A DNA stretch of 64,000 nucleotides. Source: Mycolicibacter minnesotensis. GTDB lineage: Bacteria > Actinomycetota > Actinomycetes > Mycobacteriales > Mycobacteriaceae. The DNA lies in assembly GCF_010731755.1 (NCBI RefSeq), contig NZ_AP022589.1:4160048-4224047 (forward strand), in the 5' to 3' direction. The notes below the pieces were generated by a model. The model was not told where the DNA came from. It was given only the letters and a program-made list of their open reading frames with translations, and did not search any database. The translations under genes and the position numbers were made by a program. Below, in pieces: positions 42,294 through 52,440 of this stretch (its first letter is position 1; every line of letters begins with the position of its first letter).

Positions 42294-43154
42294 ATGGCGA
42301 AATCGCGATCCTCAGTGGGCAGTGTTGTCGTCGGCCTAGACGCTTCTCGCTCGGCAATGCAAGCCGTCCTGTGGGCAGTCGATGAAGCCATCCACCGCCA
42401 GATTCCGGTGTACCTGCTCTACGCCCTCGGCGAAGAAGCCGGTGGGCGCGACGACGCGGAAAGCGACACTGCGGTAGCCGAACGGACGGTTGGCAGCGCC
42501 ATGTCGATGATCGAAGCGCTGAAGGTTCCCGTCCAATTCGAAGCACAGATCGTGCGCAGCCGGCCCATCACGGCACTCCTGGATGCCTCGCGGTCAGCAA
42601 GCATGATTTGCGTTGGCTCCATGGGATTTCATCACTTGACGCGCGGGCGCATCGGTTCCACCTGGCCGGCACTGTTGACCTCCGCACGTTGCCCGGTGGC
42701 GGTCGTACCGCGGACCCATCAGCCCGGTTCCCGGGGAGTCGATCTGATACTCGCCGTGGTGGACAACGCCTCGACCGCAGACGATGTGCTGGAGCTCGGC
42801 GTCAGCGAAGCATGCCTTCGCGACGCACCCCTGCGCGTCTTTCTGCTGAGGCACACTCACCACCGCGATTCCTGTCCGAAACCGATACCTGTGGATGGCC
42901 GCACAGTGGTGGAACGCCGAGTGGACCACTGGCGTCGCACGCAGCCGAAGCTCGACATCGAGATCGTCTGCGACCACAACGACCTGCTCAACTATCTGGA
43001 GCAGCTGCAACGCCACATCACCCCGCTCCAATTGATCGTCGTCGACCCGCGGCGTCCCGGGCCGCTGGATCTGCTGCTGGGCGTCGCGGCCCGAGCGCCG
43101 TTGGAGGCCGCCGGTTGTACCGTGATGACCTGCACGCGGCGCCAGTGGTTGTGA
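42294..43154 (+). CDS. Universal stress protein, second domain degenerate
   Basis: 286 residues with two Usp domains. The first keeps the ATP motif (GSMG, nine residues, GS at about 107-121). In the second the motif is lost: LIVVDPRRPGPLDLLLGVAA stands where GxxG and GS should be. It lies 8 bp after the acg-like gene, so cotranscription is likely; Rv3134c (Usp), next to Rv3131/dosR in M. tuberculosis, is a possible relative. Convergent with priA, 23 bp apart. Confidence 0.87.
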   Translation: MAKSRSSVGSVVVGLDASRSAMQAVLWAVDEAIHRQIPVYLLYALGEEAGGRDDAESDTAVAERTVGSAMSMIEALKVPVQFEAQIVRSRPITALLDASRSASMICVGSMGFHHLTRGRIGSTWPALLTSARCPVAVVPRTHQPGSRGVDLILAVVDNASTADDVLELGVSEACLRDAPLRVFLLRHTHHRDSCPKPIPVDGRTVVERRVDHWRRTQPKLDIEIVCDHNDLLNYLEQLQRHITPLQLIVVDPRRPGPLDLLLGVAARAPLEAAGCTVMTCTRRQWL

Positions 43155-43177
43155 TCGCGGTACGACCACAGACAGCA

Positions 43178-45199
43178 TCAGCCAATGTGCAGCGGATCGA
43201 TCTGCACCCGCACCGGGTGGTGTGATCCCCGAGCACTGAGGACCCCGATGCCGTGGCGCAGGGCAGCGGCCAGCGCCAGGCCGTGATCGCGATTCACCCG
43301 CACCAGCATCCGGATCACGTTCAGCTGTTCGGGCACACCGGCCGGACGCCGCACCCCCGGGGGCAGCGGTACCGGACCGAGTAGATCTGCGCCGGCCGGT
43401 AGCCGCGCCTGTTCCAGCAGCGCCGTCACGGATTCGGAGTCACCGTCGAGTGCCGCGATGTGCACCGCTGGCGGTAGTCCCACCTCGGTTCGAGTGGCCA
43501 GCTCTGCCTCGGCGTGGCTGACCGGGTCCCAGCGGATCAGGGCCTGCACCGTCGGGATGGACGATTCGGCGACCACCGTCACCAGGCCGCCCGACTCGCG
43601 GTTACGCACCAGGGCCGCCGCGGCCATCCAGCGGCGCAGCGTGTCCTCGGCCGCTCGCAGATCCTGGCGCCCCAACAAAGCCCAACTGTCCAGAAGTAGC
43701 GCTGCCCCGTACCCGTGCGGGGCAGCGGGTTCGGCGCCGGGGGTGGCGATGACCAACGCCGGGCCGTCCTCGATACGGTCCACAATGGTGTCACCGGCGG
43801 AGGTGATCACCGGGGTGCCCGAGAAGGCGCGGCCGAGCTCCTCGGCGGTGCGCCGAGCACCAATGACCACCGCACGCACCGCATCCGACCCGCACCGCGC
43901 ACACCGCAGGGCGGGATCGGCCCGACCGCACCAGCGGCAGACCGCCGAACGCCCCCGCTCCGGCAACGACAGCGGGCCGGTGCAATGCCGGCAGCGAGCG
44001 ACGGTGCGGCACCGCCCACACGCCAGGGAAGGCACATAACCCCGCCGGGGAACCTGCACCAGCACCGGAGCGCCGGAAGCAAGGGCACTGCGCGCACTCT
44101 GCAGGGCGATCGTCGGCAACCGGGCGCTGCGTGCTGCTGCGTCGCGCTGCTCGGCATATCCGGTGTCGTCGAGGGCCATCACGCGGGGCGCGGCGGCGCG
44201 CAGCACCGCCCTGGGTGCCACCACGTCATGGGCCCAACCGCTATTCACCAAGGCGTGTGCCTCCGCGGTCCGGGCATAGCCGCCGATCAGTGCGGCACAG
44301 CCGGCCAGGTGCGCCCGAAGCATCGCCACCTCACGCGCATGGGGGTACGGTGCCCGCGGTTCGGCCAACGAATCGTCACCGTCATCCCAGACCATCACCA
44401 GCCCCAGATCGGCCAGCGGGGCGAAAACCGCACTACGCGTTCCGATCACCAGCCGTGCCCCACCACGCAGCACCGACAGCCAGCGCCGGTAACGCATGGC
44501 CGGCCCCAGGCCCGCCGACAATGCCACGACTGCAGCCTCGTCGATCCGGGCCGTCACCGCCCGCGACAATGCGTCGACGTCACGCTGATCGGGCACAATG
44601 GCCAACGCCGTGCGTCCAGCGCGGATCGTCTGGGCTGCGGCGTCGACGAACCGCTCGGTCCACGAATCGCCCGGGGCTACCTGCCACACGGCGCGCGCAG
44701 CCCGACCTTCGCCGAGCGCAGCCAAGAATGCTGCACCCGCGCCGTAGCGCTGCCATCCCGACGGGTCGATCGGCGCTAGGACCGGCGGGTCGGGCCTGGT
44801 GGTCACTTCGCGCTCCACCCGCGCGTGCCGCGGCGGCACCGCCAATCGCAGCACGTCGGGCCGGGTGCCGGCGTACCGCGCCGCCACCGCCTCCACCAGC
44901 CGACGTATCTCGTCGGTCAGCACCGGCTCGCCCGAGACCACCCGCTCCAGTCGGCCCAGCCGGCCGACGTGGTCGGTGTCGGCGCGTCGCTCGAGTACGA
45001 AGGCGTCGACAAGTCGGCCATGGAAGCGCACCCGCACCCGCGTTCCGGGCCGAGCGTCCTTGGACTGCTCGGGCGTCACCAGATAGTCGAACTCGCGGTC
45101 CAGGTGCGGCACCGACAGCATCGGCAGCACCCGCGCCACCGGTTCGTCGGGTCCCTGGACAGGCCCCCGATTCCCCTCTCCGGCGTCGACGCTCACCAC
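43178..45199 (-). CDS. priA: Primosomal protein N' (PriA), helicase motifs lost
   Basis: Replication-restart factor homologue (Rv1402), 673 residues. The N-terminal 3'-DNA-binding domain (about 22-120) is recognisable and the zinc-binding insert has all eight cysteines in four CxxC pairs (CGRC, CRHC, CRWC, CARC). The Walker A of active PriA is replaced by APGDSWTER, and the DEEH box by WDDGDD. It therefore probably binds forked DNA without helicase activity, as known for actinobacterial PriA. A GTG at 45199 is the likely start. Confidence 0.93.
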   Translation of the reverse strand: MVSVDAGEGNRGPVQGPDEPVARVLPMLSVPHLDREFDYLVTPEQSKDARPGTRVRVRFHGRLVDAFVLERRADTDHVGRLGRLERVVSGEPVLTDEIRRLVEAVAARYAGTRPDVLRLAVPPRHARVEREVTTRPDPPVLAPIDPSGWQRYGAGAAFLAALGEGRAARAVWQVAPGDSWTERFVDAAAQTIRAGRTALAIVPDQRDVDALSRAVTARIDEAAVVALSAGLGPAMRYRRWLSVLRGGARLVIGTRSAVFAPLADLGLVMVWDDGDDSLAEPRAPYPHAREVAMLRAHLAGCAALIGGYARTAEAHALVNSGWAHDVVAPRAVLRAAAPRVMALDDTGYAEQRDAAARSARLPTIALQSARSALASGAPVLVQVPRRGYVPSLACGRCRTVARCRHCTGPLSLPERGRSAVCRWCGRADPALRCARCGSDAVRAVVIGARRTAEELGRAFSGTPVITSAGDTIVDRIEDGPALVIATPGAEPAAPHGYGAALLLDSWALLGRQDLRAAEDTLRRWMAAAALVRNRESGGLVTVVAESSIPTVQALIRWDPVSHAEAELATRTEVGLPPAVHIAALDGDSESVTALLEQARLPAGADLLGPVPLPPGVRRPAGVPEQLNVIRMLVRVNRDHGLALAAALRHGIGVLSARGSHHPVRVQIDPLHIG

Positions 45200-45306
45200 G
45201 CAGGTGTAGCAGACGCCCGCGACCGGGTCATCCGGCGGATCACAGCGGGCACCGACTGTGTATCGGCGCAGACGCGCCTGATCCCGCTGCGCTAGCTTGC
45301 TGCGGT

Positions 45307-46665
45307 ATGCGCCAACAGCCCGGGACCTCCGCGCTCGCAGCGCAGGGCCGCGAAGCCGACCTCGCCGCTCGGATGAAGCGCGCTGCGCACACCGACCTCA
45401 TGGTTGCCGCCACCCTGCGCGAGAGCACCGAGCACGCCCGCTCCGGCCGTCGACAGCTCGACGCCATCCATGCCGAGATCCGCGACGCCCTGGATCGTCA
45501 GCGACCTCTCGGGTGGGACACACCCACCGGTGCCCGTCAGGCACAGACCTTCCTGGCCGCCAAGGCCCGGCAGATCTACCGGGTGATCGCCGACGCCGTG
45601 GCCGACAATCGACGGCAGACGACCCTGCTGCGATCGGTTCATGCCGGCTACCCAATGTCGGCCCGGCTGCGCGACCGGCTCAACCGACAGGCATTGGCTG
45701 ATGATCTGAATCGTGTGGAGTCCGCCACGTCGGCGATCAGCCCCACCGACATGGCGCGCTACCGCAACGCGTTACAGGTCCGCGACGGGCTGGCGGTCAA
45801 CGGCGCCGACGGCGCGGAGCCGGTCTTGCTGCTCATCTATGAGCCGACCGCATTCGATGGCCGTGGCCGGGCCGCCATCGCAATCGGGGACCCCGACACC
45901 GCCGACAACACCACCTTCTTGGTTCCTGGCGTGCGCAGCAGCGTCCAAGGCGGCTATCTCTCCTACCCGGATGGCCGCAACATCTATCGCGAGGTGGTCC
46001 GGGCCGACCCGGACCGCACCGATTCCGTCGTCGTGTGGATGGGCTACCGCACCCCCGACAGCCTGCTCGATCCCGCGGTGGCGCAACCTACCGCTGCGCG
46101 CGCAGGCGGCCGGCTCCTGGCTACCGATGTCAACGCCGTGGCGATGTCGCATATCGGCCCGTCGCACGTCACCGTGATCGGTCACTCGTACGGCTCGACG
46201 ACGGTGGCGGACGCGGCGGCCGCTGCGGGGATGCGCGTCGACGACGTCGTGCTGGTCGGGTCACCGGGGACCGACCTGGCCCACACCACCAACGACTTTC
46301 ATCTTCCCGCTGGCGGGCACGTTTTTGTTGGGGCGGCCTCGTCGGACCCGATCACCGGTTTCGGCGGGCAACCACAACTGCCGGTACCCGCGACGTCGGC
46401 GACGGTTGGGCTCGGCGCCGATCCGGCCACCGACGGCTACGGGTCCACCCGATTCAAAGCGGAGGCTCGTGGCGTGGCGTTACCGATGACGGGCCACAGC
46501 TCCTACTTCGATCCCGCCGGTGAATCCCTGTTCAGCATCGGCGACATCGCCTCAGGGCACGGCGATGCGTTGGCCAGACACCACATGACCGCGCCGCACC
46601 GCCTTCGGCTGCCCGCCTTCGATCCCGAACGGCTACGTCCCGGGACCGGCGGTCACCGACATTGA
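45307..46665 (+). CDS. DUF1023 alpha/beta hydrolase-like protein
   Basis: 452 residues from the ATG at 45307; the open frame continues far upstream over priA but only in shadow sequence. The N-terminal 160 residues are helical (AAHTDLMVAATLRESTEHAR and so on). Residues 165-435 form the DUF1023 alpha/beta hydrolase domain with nucleophile elbow GHSYGS (S294) and nearby VLVGSPGTD. No signal peptide; DUF1023 proteins are often linked to ESX-type or envelope functions, but the substrate is unknown. It shares a 107-bp promoter gap with priA. Confidence 0.85.
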   Translation: MRQQPGTSALAAQGREADLAARMKRAAHTDLMVAATLRESTEHARSGRRQLDAIHAEIRDALDRQRPLGWDTPTGARQAQTFLAAKARQIYRVIADAVADNRRQTTLLRSVHAGYPMSARLRDRLNRQALADDLNRVESATSAISPTDMARYRNALQVRDGLAVNGADGAEPVLLLIYEPTAFDGRGRAAIAIGDPDTADNTTFLVPGVRSSVQGGYLSYPDGRNIYREVVRADPDRTDSVVVWMGYRTPDSLLDPAVAQPTAARAGGRLLATDVNAVAMSHIGPSHVTVIGHSYGSTTVADAAAAAGMRVDDVVLVGSPGTDLAHTTNDFHLPAGGHVFVGAASSDPITGFGGQPQLPVPATSATVGLGADPATDGYGSTRFKAEARGVALPMTGHSSYFDPAGESLFSIGDIASGHGDALARHHMTAPHRLRLPAFDPERLRPGTGGHRH

Positions 46666-46678
46666 GCGCCGCCGAAGG

Positions 46679-47398
46679 TCAGCCCTGGGCCGCTTCGGCG
46701 CTCGGGGACCGGCCGAAGAAGAACCCGGCCGTGATCAGCAGCAACGCTGCCGCATAGGTCCACCAGACCGGTACTGCGAGCATCTCGTTTCCCAACACGA
46801 ATTTGCTGATCGCAATCATCGAGTCCGACACCGCAAAGCACACCGCACCGATCGCCGTCCAGGGCGTGGGCAGCTTCGCCAGCAGTGCGGCGCACACCAT
46901 CGCGGCGAGCACACCGACGTACACCACCACAGGGACGGTCATCCCCTCACGGGCCATTCCGGGCCAGAGCCAGACCAGCATGGCCAGGCAACCGACGCAG
47001 ACCACGCCCACTCCCACAAGCCCGCCGCGCGATACCTGGGCCAGCGGTAGCAGGGCGCCGAGAAAACACAGATGCGCCAACAGGAAAGCCGTCAGACCCG
47101 CGACGAAGGAGGGTTCCCACCACGGGATCGCCAGCAACCAGTCACCCGTCGCAGACAGGATGAGCGCCGGGATCAGCCACCTCGACTCCCGCAGGATCGG
47201 GTGTGCGACCGCGGCGAACGCGAGCAGCACCGCCATGGCCGCCTTGAACGCCGGCTGACCAATCCACTGCCCGGTCAGTTCCGCGCCGGGCCCCGACCGC
47301 AACGCGACCACCGTCAGGAAAACGCCGTAAGCCACGCCCAGCCATCCCGCGGCCGCCCACGAGGAGAAGACTCGGCGGGTTGCGTACGGTGTTTCCAT
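46679..47398 (-). CDS. YhhN family membrane protein (Rv1401-like)
   Basis: 239 residues from the ATG at 47398, with about eight hydrophobic helices and the YhhN signatures [13 protein letters not shown] and [12 protein letters not shown]. Eukaryotic relatives (TMEM86) are lysoplasmalogenases; bacterial function is mostly unproven. The preferred start overlaps the divergent lipI start codon; a GTG a few codons in (VFSSW or VAYGV) may be the true one. It ends 14 bp from the DUF1023 gene. Confidence 0.85.
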   Translation of the reverse strand: METPYATRRVFSSWAAAGWLGVAYGVFLTVVALRSGPGAELTGQWIGQPAFKAAMAVLLAFAAVAHPILRESRWLIPALILSATGDWLLAIPWWEPSFVAGLTAFLLAHLCFLGALLPLAQVSRGGLVGVGVVCVGCLAMLVWLWPGMAREGMTVPVVVYVGVLAAMVCAALLAKLPTPWTAIGAVCFAVSDSMIAISKFVLGNEMLAVPVWWTYAAALLLITAGFFFGRSPSAEAAQG

Positions 47399-48323
47399 GC
47401 CAGCAATCGATCCCATAGTGCTGAAGGTACTGGACGCTGTTCCGTTCCGGTTGACCCTGGATGACGGTCCCGAGCAGGCGCGGCGCACGATGCGCGACCT
47501 GCCGCGACGGCCCGTGCACCCTGAGCTGCCGAGCGAAGACCGGGTGATCGACGGCCCCGGCGGCGACCTGCCCATCCGCATCTACCGACCGGCAGGCACC
47601 GAATCCGGGTCCGAGCCGGTCGTGGTGTTCTTCCACGGCGGCGGTTTCGTCGCCGGTGATCTCGACACCCACGACGGAACCGCCCGTATGCATGCCGGCG
47701 ACACCGGAGCAGTGGTGGTGTCGGTGGATTACCGCTTGGCCCCCGAGCACCCCTTCCCCGCCGCAGTCGAGGATGCGATGGCGGCCACCGAGTGGGTTGC
47801 CGAGCATGCCGCGGAACTGGGCGTGGATCCGCACCGGCTGGCAGTGGCCGGGGACTCGGCCGGCGGAAATCTGGCCGCGGTGGTTTCGCAGCTGGCCCGC
47901 GACGCCGGTGGGCCCTCGATCGCGTTCCAGCTGCTGTGGTATCCGGCCACCAGCTACGACGGCAGCCTGCCCTCGTTCACCGAGAACGCTGATGCCCCGA
48001 TCATCGACAGCAAGGCGATCGCGGCGTTGACGCTGGCTTATGCCGGACACGTCGATCTCAGCGATCCGCCGGCGGCGCTGGCCCCGGCTCGGGCAGCGAA
48101 TCTGGCTGACCTGCCACCGGCCTATATCGCGGTGGCCGGCCATGACCCGCTGCGCGACGACGGCATCCGTTACGGCGAGCTGCTGGACGCCGCCGGAGTT
48201 CCGGTGCAGGTACACAACGCCGAAACCCTGATTCACGGGTATCTGGGCTATGCCGGGGTGATCCCGGCGGCCACCGAGGCCGCCGAGCTGGGACTGGCCG
48301 CCCTGCGCAACGCACTGGCCTGA
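47397..48323 (+). CDS. lipI: Hormone-sensitive-lipase-type esterase (LipI-like)
   Basis: 308-residue cytosolic carboxylesterase/lipase. Oxyanion HGGG (80-83), nucleophile S154 in GDSAGG, D250 in [12 protein letters not shown] and H280 in IHGYLG complete the triad. The N-terminus ([17 protein letters not shown]) is closer to LipI (Rv1400c) than to LipH (Rv1399c); only one of the two is present here. Start ATG at 47397. Followed after four bases by a VOC gene. Confidence 0.9.
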   Translation: MPAIDPIVLKVLDAVPFRLTLDDGPEQARRTMRDLPRRPVHPELPSEDRVIDGPGGDLPIRIYRPAGTESGSEPVVVFFHGGGFVAGDLDTHDGTARMHAGDTGAVVVSVDYRLAPEHPFPAAVEDAMAATEWVAEHAAELGVDPHRLAVAGDSAGGNLAAVVSQLARDAGGPSIAFQLLWYPATSYDGSLPSFTENADAPIIDSKAIAALTLAYAGHVDLSDPPAALAPARAANLADLPPAYIAVAGHDPLRDDGIRYGELLDAAGVPVQVHNAETLIHGYLGYAGVIPAATEAAELGLAALRNALA

Positions 48324-48327
48324 CGCG

Positions 48328-48714
48328 ATGCGGCTGAACCAGATCACCGTCGGCAGCATCGATCTCGACCGCGCGGAACGTTTCTACCGGCTGCTGGGTC
48401 TGCGACTGATCGTCAAGACGGACGATTATCTCCGGTTCGAATGCCCTTCCGGCGACAGCACCTTTTCGGTGGAGCGCGTCAGCGAGGTCGCGGCCGGTGA
48501 GCAGGTGACGATCTACTTCGAAGCCGACGACCTCGACGGTCAATACCAGCGGCTACGGGGTTCGGTGGAATTCACCCAGCCGCCCACCGATATGCCGTGG
48601 CTGTGGCGGGAGGCCCGGCTGCGTGATCCCGACGGCCACCGACTGTGCCTGTTTTGGGCCGGTGAGCACCGCCGCGATCCACCGTGGCGCCTGCCGCCCC
48701 AAGATTTGCCGTAA
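48328..48714 (+). CDS. VOC superfamily (glyoxalase-like) protein
   Basis: 128 residues with the paired beta-alpha-beta-beta-beta modules of glyoxalase/dioxygenase proteins: NQITVGSIDLDRAERFYRLLGL, then ARLRDPDGHRLCLFW. Metal ligands of the family plausibly include the RDPDGH histidine. Substrate unknown. Four bases after lipI, so probably cotranscribed. Confidence 0.88.
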   Translation: MRLNQITVGSIDLDRAERFYRLLGLRLIVKTDDYLRFECPSGDSTFSVERVSEVAAGEQVTIYFEADDLDGQYQRLRGSVEFTQPPTDMPWLWREARLRDPDGHRLCLFWAGEHRRDPPWRLPPQDLP

Positions 48715-48783
48715 CAGCACCCCGACCCGGCCGCGGGCGCGCTACCGTCGATCTCGTTCGACGGCGGCGGCAAGGAGCAGATC

Positions 48784-50334
48784 GTGAACGAACGACCCGA
48801 CCACGAGGTCTTGATCATCGGGGCCGGATTCTCCGGTATCGGGGCTGCGATCTCCCTCGACCGGGCCGACATGACGGACTACCTCATCATCGAAGCCGGA
48901 GACGGTGTCGGCGGCACCTGGCACTGGAACACCTATCCGGGTATCGCCGTGGATATTCCATCGTTTTCCTACCAGTTCTCTTTCGAGCAGAGTGCGGACT
49001 GGTCACGAACCTATGCGCCCGGCCAGGAACTGAAGGCCTACGCCGAACACTGCGTCGACAAGTACGGCCTGCGTTCCCGAATACGGTTCGGCACCGTGGT
49101 GTTGTCGGCGCACTTCGACGAGGAGCGCGGCTGGTGGCGGGTGCAGACGGATTGCCAGGATGAGCGCCGCGGTTCAGCGAGGCTCGACGAAGGAGAGGCG
49201 AAGCTGGGACCGCGGGATGAGCGCCGCGAGGTCAGCGCCCGATTCGTGATCAATGCCAGCGGCGTGCTGACCACCCCGAATCTGCCCGAGATCTCCGGGG
49301 TCGAGACCTTCGCCGGCGTGACGATTCACACCGCGCGTTGGGACCACTCGCAGGACCTGACCGGTAAACGGGTCGCCGTGATCGGCACCGGGGCCTCTGC
49401 CGTTCAAGTCATCCCGGAGATCGCGCCAAAGGTTTCCTCGCTCACCGTGTTTCAGCGGACCCCGATCTGGTGCTTCCCGAAGCTCGACCTACCGCTGGCG
49501 GCACCGATGCGCTGGGCCATGCGACTGCCCGGCGGCAAGGCACTGCAGCGCCTGGCCAGCCAGGCCTACGTGGAGGCGACATTCCCCATCGCGGCGCAGT
49601 ACTTCACGGTGTTTCCACTGGCCAAGCGGATGGAATCGGCGGGACGGGCATATCTGCGCCGGCAGGTGCACGACCCGCAACTGCGTGCGAAGCTCACGCC
49701 GCACTACGCCGTCGGATGCAAGCGTCCCGGCTTCCATAACACCTACCTGTCGACGTTCAACCGCGACAACGTGCACCTGGTGGTCGACCCCATCGACCGG
49801 ATCACCCCTACTGGTGTGGTCACGGCCGACGGCACGGCCCACGACGTCGACGTGCTGATTCTGGCGACCGGGTTCAAAGTGATGGACAGCGACAACCTGC
49901 CCACCTTCAGTGTCACGGGGGTCGGCGGTCAAACACTGCACCAGTTCTGGGACGAACACCGGCTGCAGGCCTACGAAGGTGTCAGCATCCCCGGGTTCCC
50001 CAACATGTTCAGCGTGTTCGGCCCCTACGGTTACGTCGGGTCGTCGTACTTCGCGCTGGTCGAAGCTCAGACCCACCACATCGTCCGCTGTCTCAAGCGT
50101 GCCCGCGGCCGTGGTGCTACCCGGGTGGAGATCTCCGAAGCCGCCAACGCCCGCTACTTCGCCGAGATGATGAGCAAACGGCATCGGCAGGTGTTCTGGC
50201 AGGACAGTTGCAAGCTGGCCAACAGCTACTACTTCGACAAGAACGGCGATGTCCCGCTACGCCCCACCACCACGGTGGAGGCCTATTGGCGCAGCCGGCG
50301 CTTCGATCTCGACGACTACCGGTTCAGCGCCTGA
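48784..50334 (+). CDS. Baeyer-Villiger-type flavin monooxygenase (Rv1393c-like)
   Basis: 516 residues. FAD site GAGFSG (13-18), the Baeyer-Villiger fingerprint FAGVTIHTARWD (176-187) and a second dinucleotide site GTGASA. Converts ketones or similar to esters with NADPH and oxygen; the substrate is unknown. It is about 20-24 residues longer than Rv1393c as I recall it. The excess is explained by a Lys/Arg/Glu-rich insert at 126-150 encoded by an imperfect 57-bp duplication. AAGGAG precedes the GTG at 48784. Convergent with metK. Confidence 0.9.
   Translation: MNERPDHEVLIIGAGFSGIGAAISLDRADMTDYLIIEAGDGVGGTWHWNTYPGIAVDIPSFSYQFSFEQSADWSRTYAPGQELKAYAEHCVDKYGLRSRIRFGTVVLSAHFDEERGWWRVQTDCQDERRGSARLDEGEAKLGPRDERREVSARFVINASGVLTTPNLPEISGVETFAGVTIHTARWDHSQDLTGKRVAVIGTGASAVQVIPEIAPKVSSLTVFQRTPIWCFPKLDLPLAAPMRWAMRLPGGKALQRLASQAYVEATFPIAAQYFTVFPLAKRMESAGRAYLRRQVHDPQLRAKLTPHYAVGCKRPGFHNTYLSTFNRDNVHLVVDPIDRITPTGVVTADGTAHDVDVLILATGFKVMDSDNLPTFSVTGVGGQTLHQFWDEHRLQAYEGVSIPGFPNMFSVFGPYGYVGSSYFALVEAQTHHIVRCLKRARGRGATRVEISEAANARYFAEMMSKRHRQVFWQDSCKLANSYYFDKNGDVPLRPTTTVEAYWRSRRFDLDDYRFSA
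49158..49228 (+). repeat. 14-bp direct repeats bounding an in-frame insert
   Basis: GGATGAGCGCCGCG occurs at 49158-49171 and again at 49215-49228, exactly 57 bp apart (19 codons). The protein shows DERRGSAR followed by DERREVSAR. A 43-bp unique stretch lies between. Looks like a small insertion with target duplication, or a slipped duplication, tolerated in a surface loop. Confidence 0.7.
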
Positions 50335-50346
50335 GTTTTACCGCGC

Positions 50347-50400
50347 GAGCGTGAATCTGGCTTCACGTCCGGCGCCGAGCGTGAAGCTGCCTTCACGCTC
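50347..50400. terminator. Two tandem hairpins between monooxygenase and metK
   Basis: Hairpin 1: CGTGAA (50350-50355) with TTCACG (50362-50367). Hairpin 2: GAGCGTGAAG (50377-50386), loop CTGC, CTTCACGCTC (50391-50400), a perfect 10-bp stem. The two are diverged copies of one 30-bp palindromic unit. They lie between convergent genes and probably terminate both; the sequence resembles a repetitive extragenic palindrome. Confidence 0.7.
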
Positions 50401-50417
50401 GGCGGCGGCCAGTCGAA

Positions 50418-51627
<1,210 letters not shown>

Positions 51628-51825
51628 AATGTCGCCTTCCGGGTAATCGATCCAAAAGTTGGCTCGGGCAAATATAGCGATGCGGTCTTCGGGAGAGCCT
51701 GGCAGCCCGGCGCCCACCCCCGCGCCACGGGCCGGGTGCTGGCTGTGCTGCCCCGCGTCCAGGAGGTACTCGACAACTTCCCCCACGAGAGAAACCTGGA
51801 CGACTCGGCCCTGCGAGCGCCCACT

Positions 51826-52440
51826 CTACCGTCCTGTCACAGCTGACGCCGTCTCGACCCGGAGCGCCCAGCCCACCAGCGACCGCAGGTAACTCAGCAC
51901 CAGCTCGTCTGGATGGGCGCGCGGATCGGTGAGATGCAGCAGGGCCAGTTCTTCCACGGCGGACAGCAGCAGGCGCATCGTCACGCCGTCGGCGTCGATC
52001 GGGCGAGCCGCCAGCCGCGAAAGCCGCCGCGCGGCGATGGTCCGTGCATAGCGACGGCCCAGTTCCGTGCGGGTCTGGAGTTGCGATGGAGCTCCGGCTG
52101 GCGGGCTCAAGATGATCCGCCAGCTGGTGGGCGCCGCGTGCAAGTAGGCCAGAATGCCCCGCCCGAGCGCGTCGGGGTCATCGGCCGGTGGGCCCTCCAC
52201 ACTGCGCATTCCCGCGAACGCGATCCCCGATTCGCGATCCAGAAGAGCCGACATCAGGCCGGCGAGATCGCCGAAGTTCTGATACACGACGGTGCGGGTG
52301 ACCTGTGCGGCACGTGCCACCCTGTCTATGGTCACCGCGGCAAAGCCCTCGGCCGCAACGATGTCGCGGGCGTGGTCGAGCAGCTGCTCCCGCCGCTCCT
52401 GCGACGACATCCGCCGCTTCGGCTCCGGCTGGGTGCTCAT
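51826..52440 (-). CDS. TetR family repressor
   Basis: 204 residues from the ATG at 52440. The helix-turn-helix at about 36-58 reads AVTIDRVARAAQVTRTVVYQNFG. The C-terminal ligand domain is not assignable. It overlaps the upstream FAD oxidoreductase by four bases, so regulator and enzyme form an operon. A perfect 25-bp palindrome before that operon is its probable operator. In M. tuberculosis metK and dfp are adjacent; this two-gene unit lies between them here. Confidence 0.9.
   Translation of the reverse strand: MSTQPEPKRRMSSQERREQLLDHARDIVAAEGFAAVTIDRVARAAQVTRTVVYQNFGDLAGLMSALLDRESGIAFAGMRSVEGPPADDPDALGRGILAYLHAAPTSWRIILSPPAGAPSQLQTRTELGRRYARTIAARRLSRLAARPIDADGVTMRLLLSAVEELALLHLTDPRAHPDELVLSYLRSLVGWALRVETASAVTGR

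Noticed and set aside
44131..45306. Upstream extension of the DUF1023 gene across priA
   Set aside because: The extension is Arg/Pro-rich shadow of priA; the conserved protein begins at 45307.
51628..51825. SAM riboswitch in the metK leader
   Set aside because: Some pairing is possible in this GC-rich leader, but no recognisable SAM-box core.
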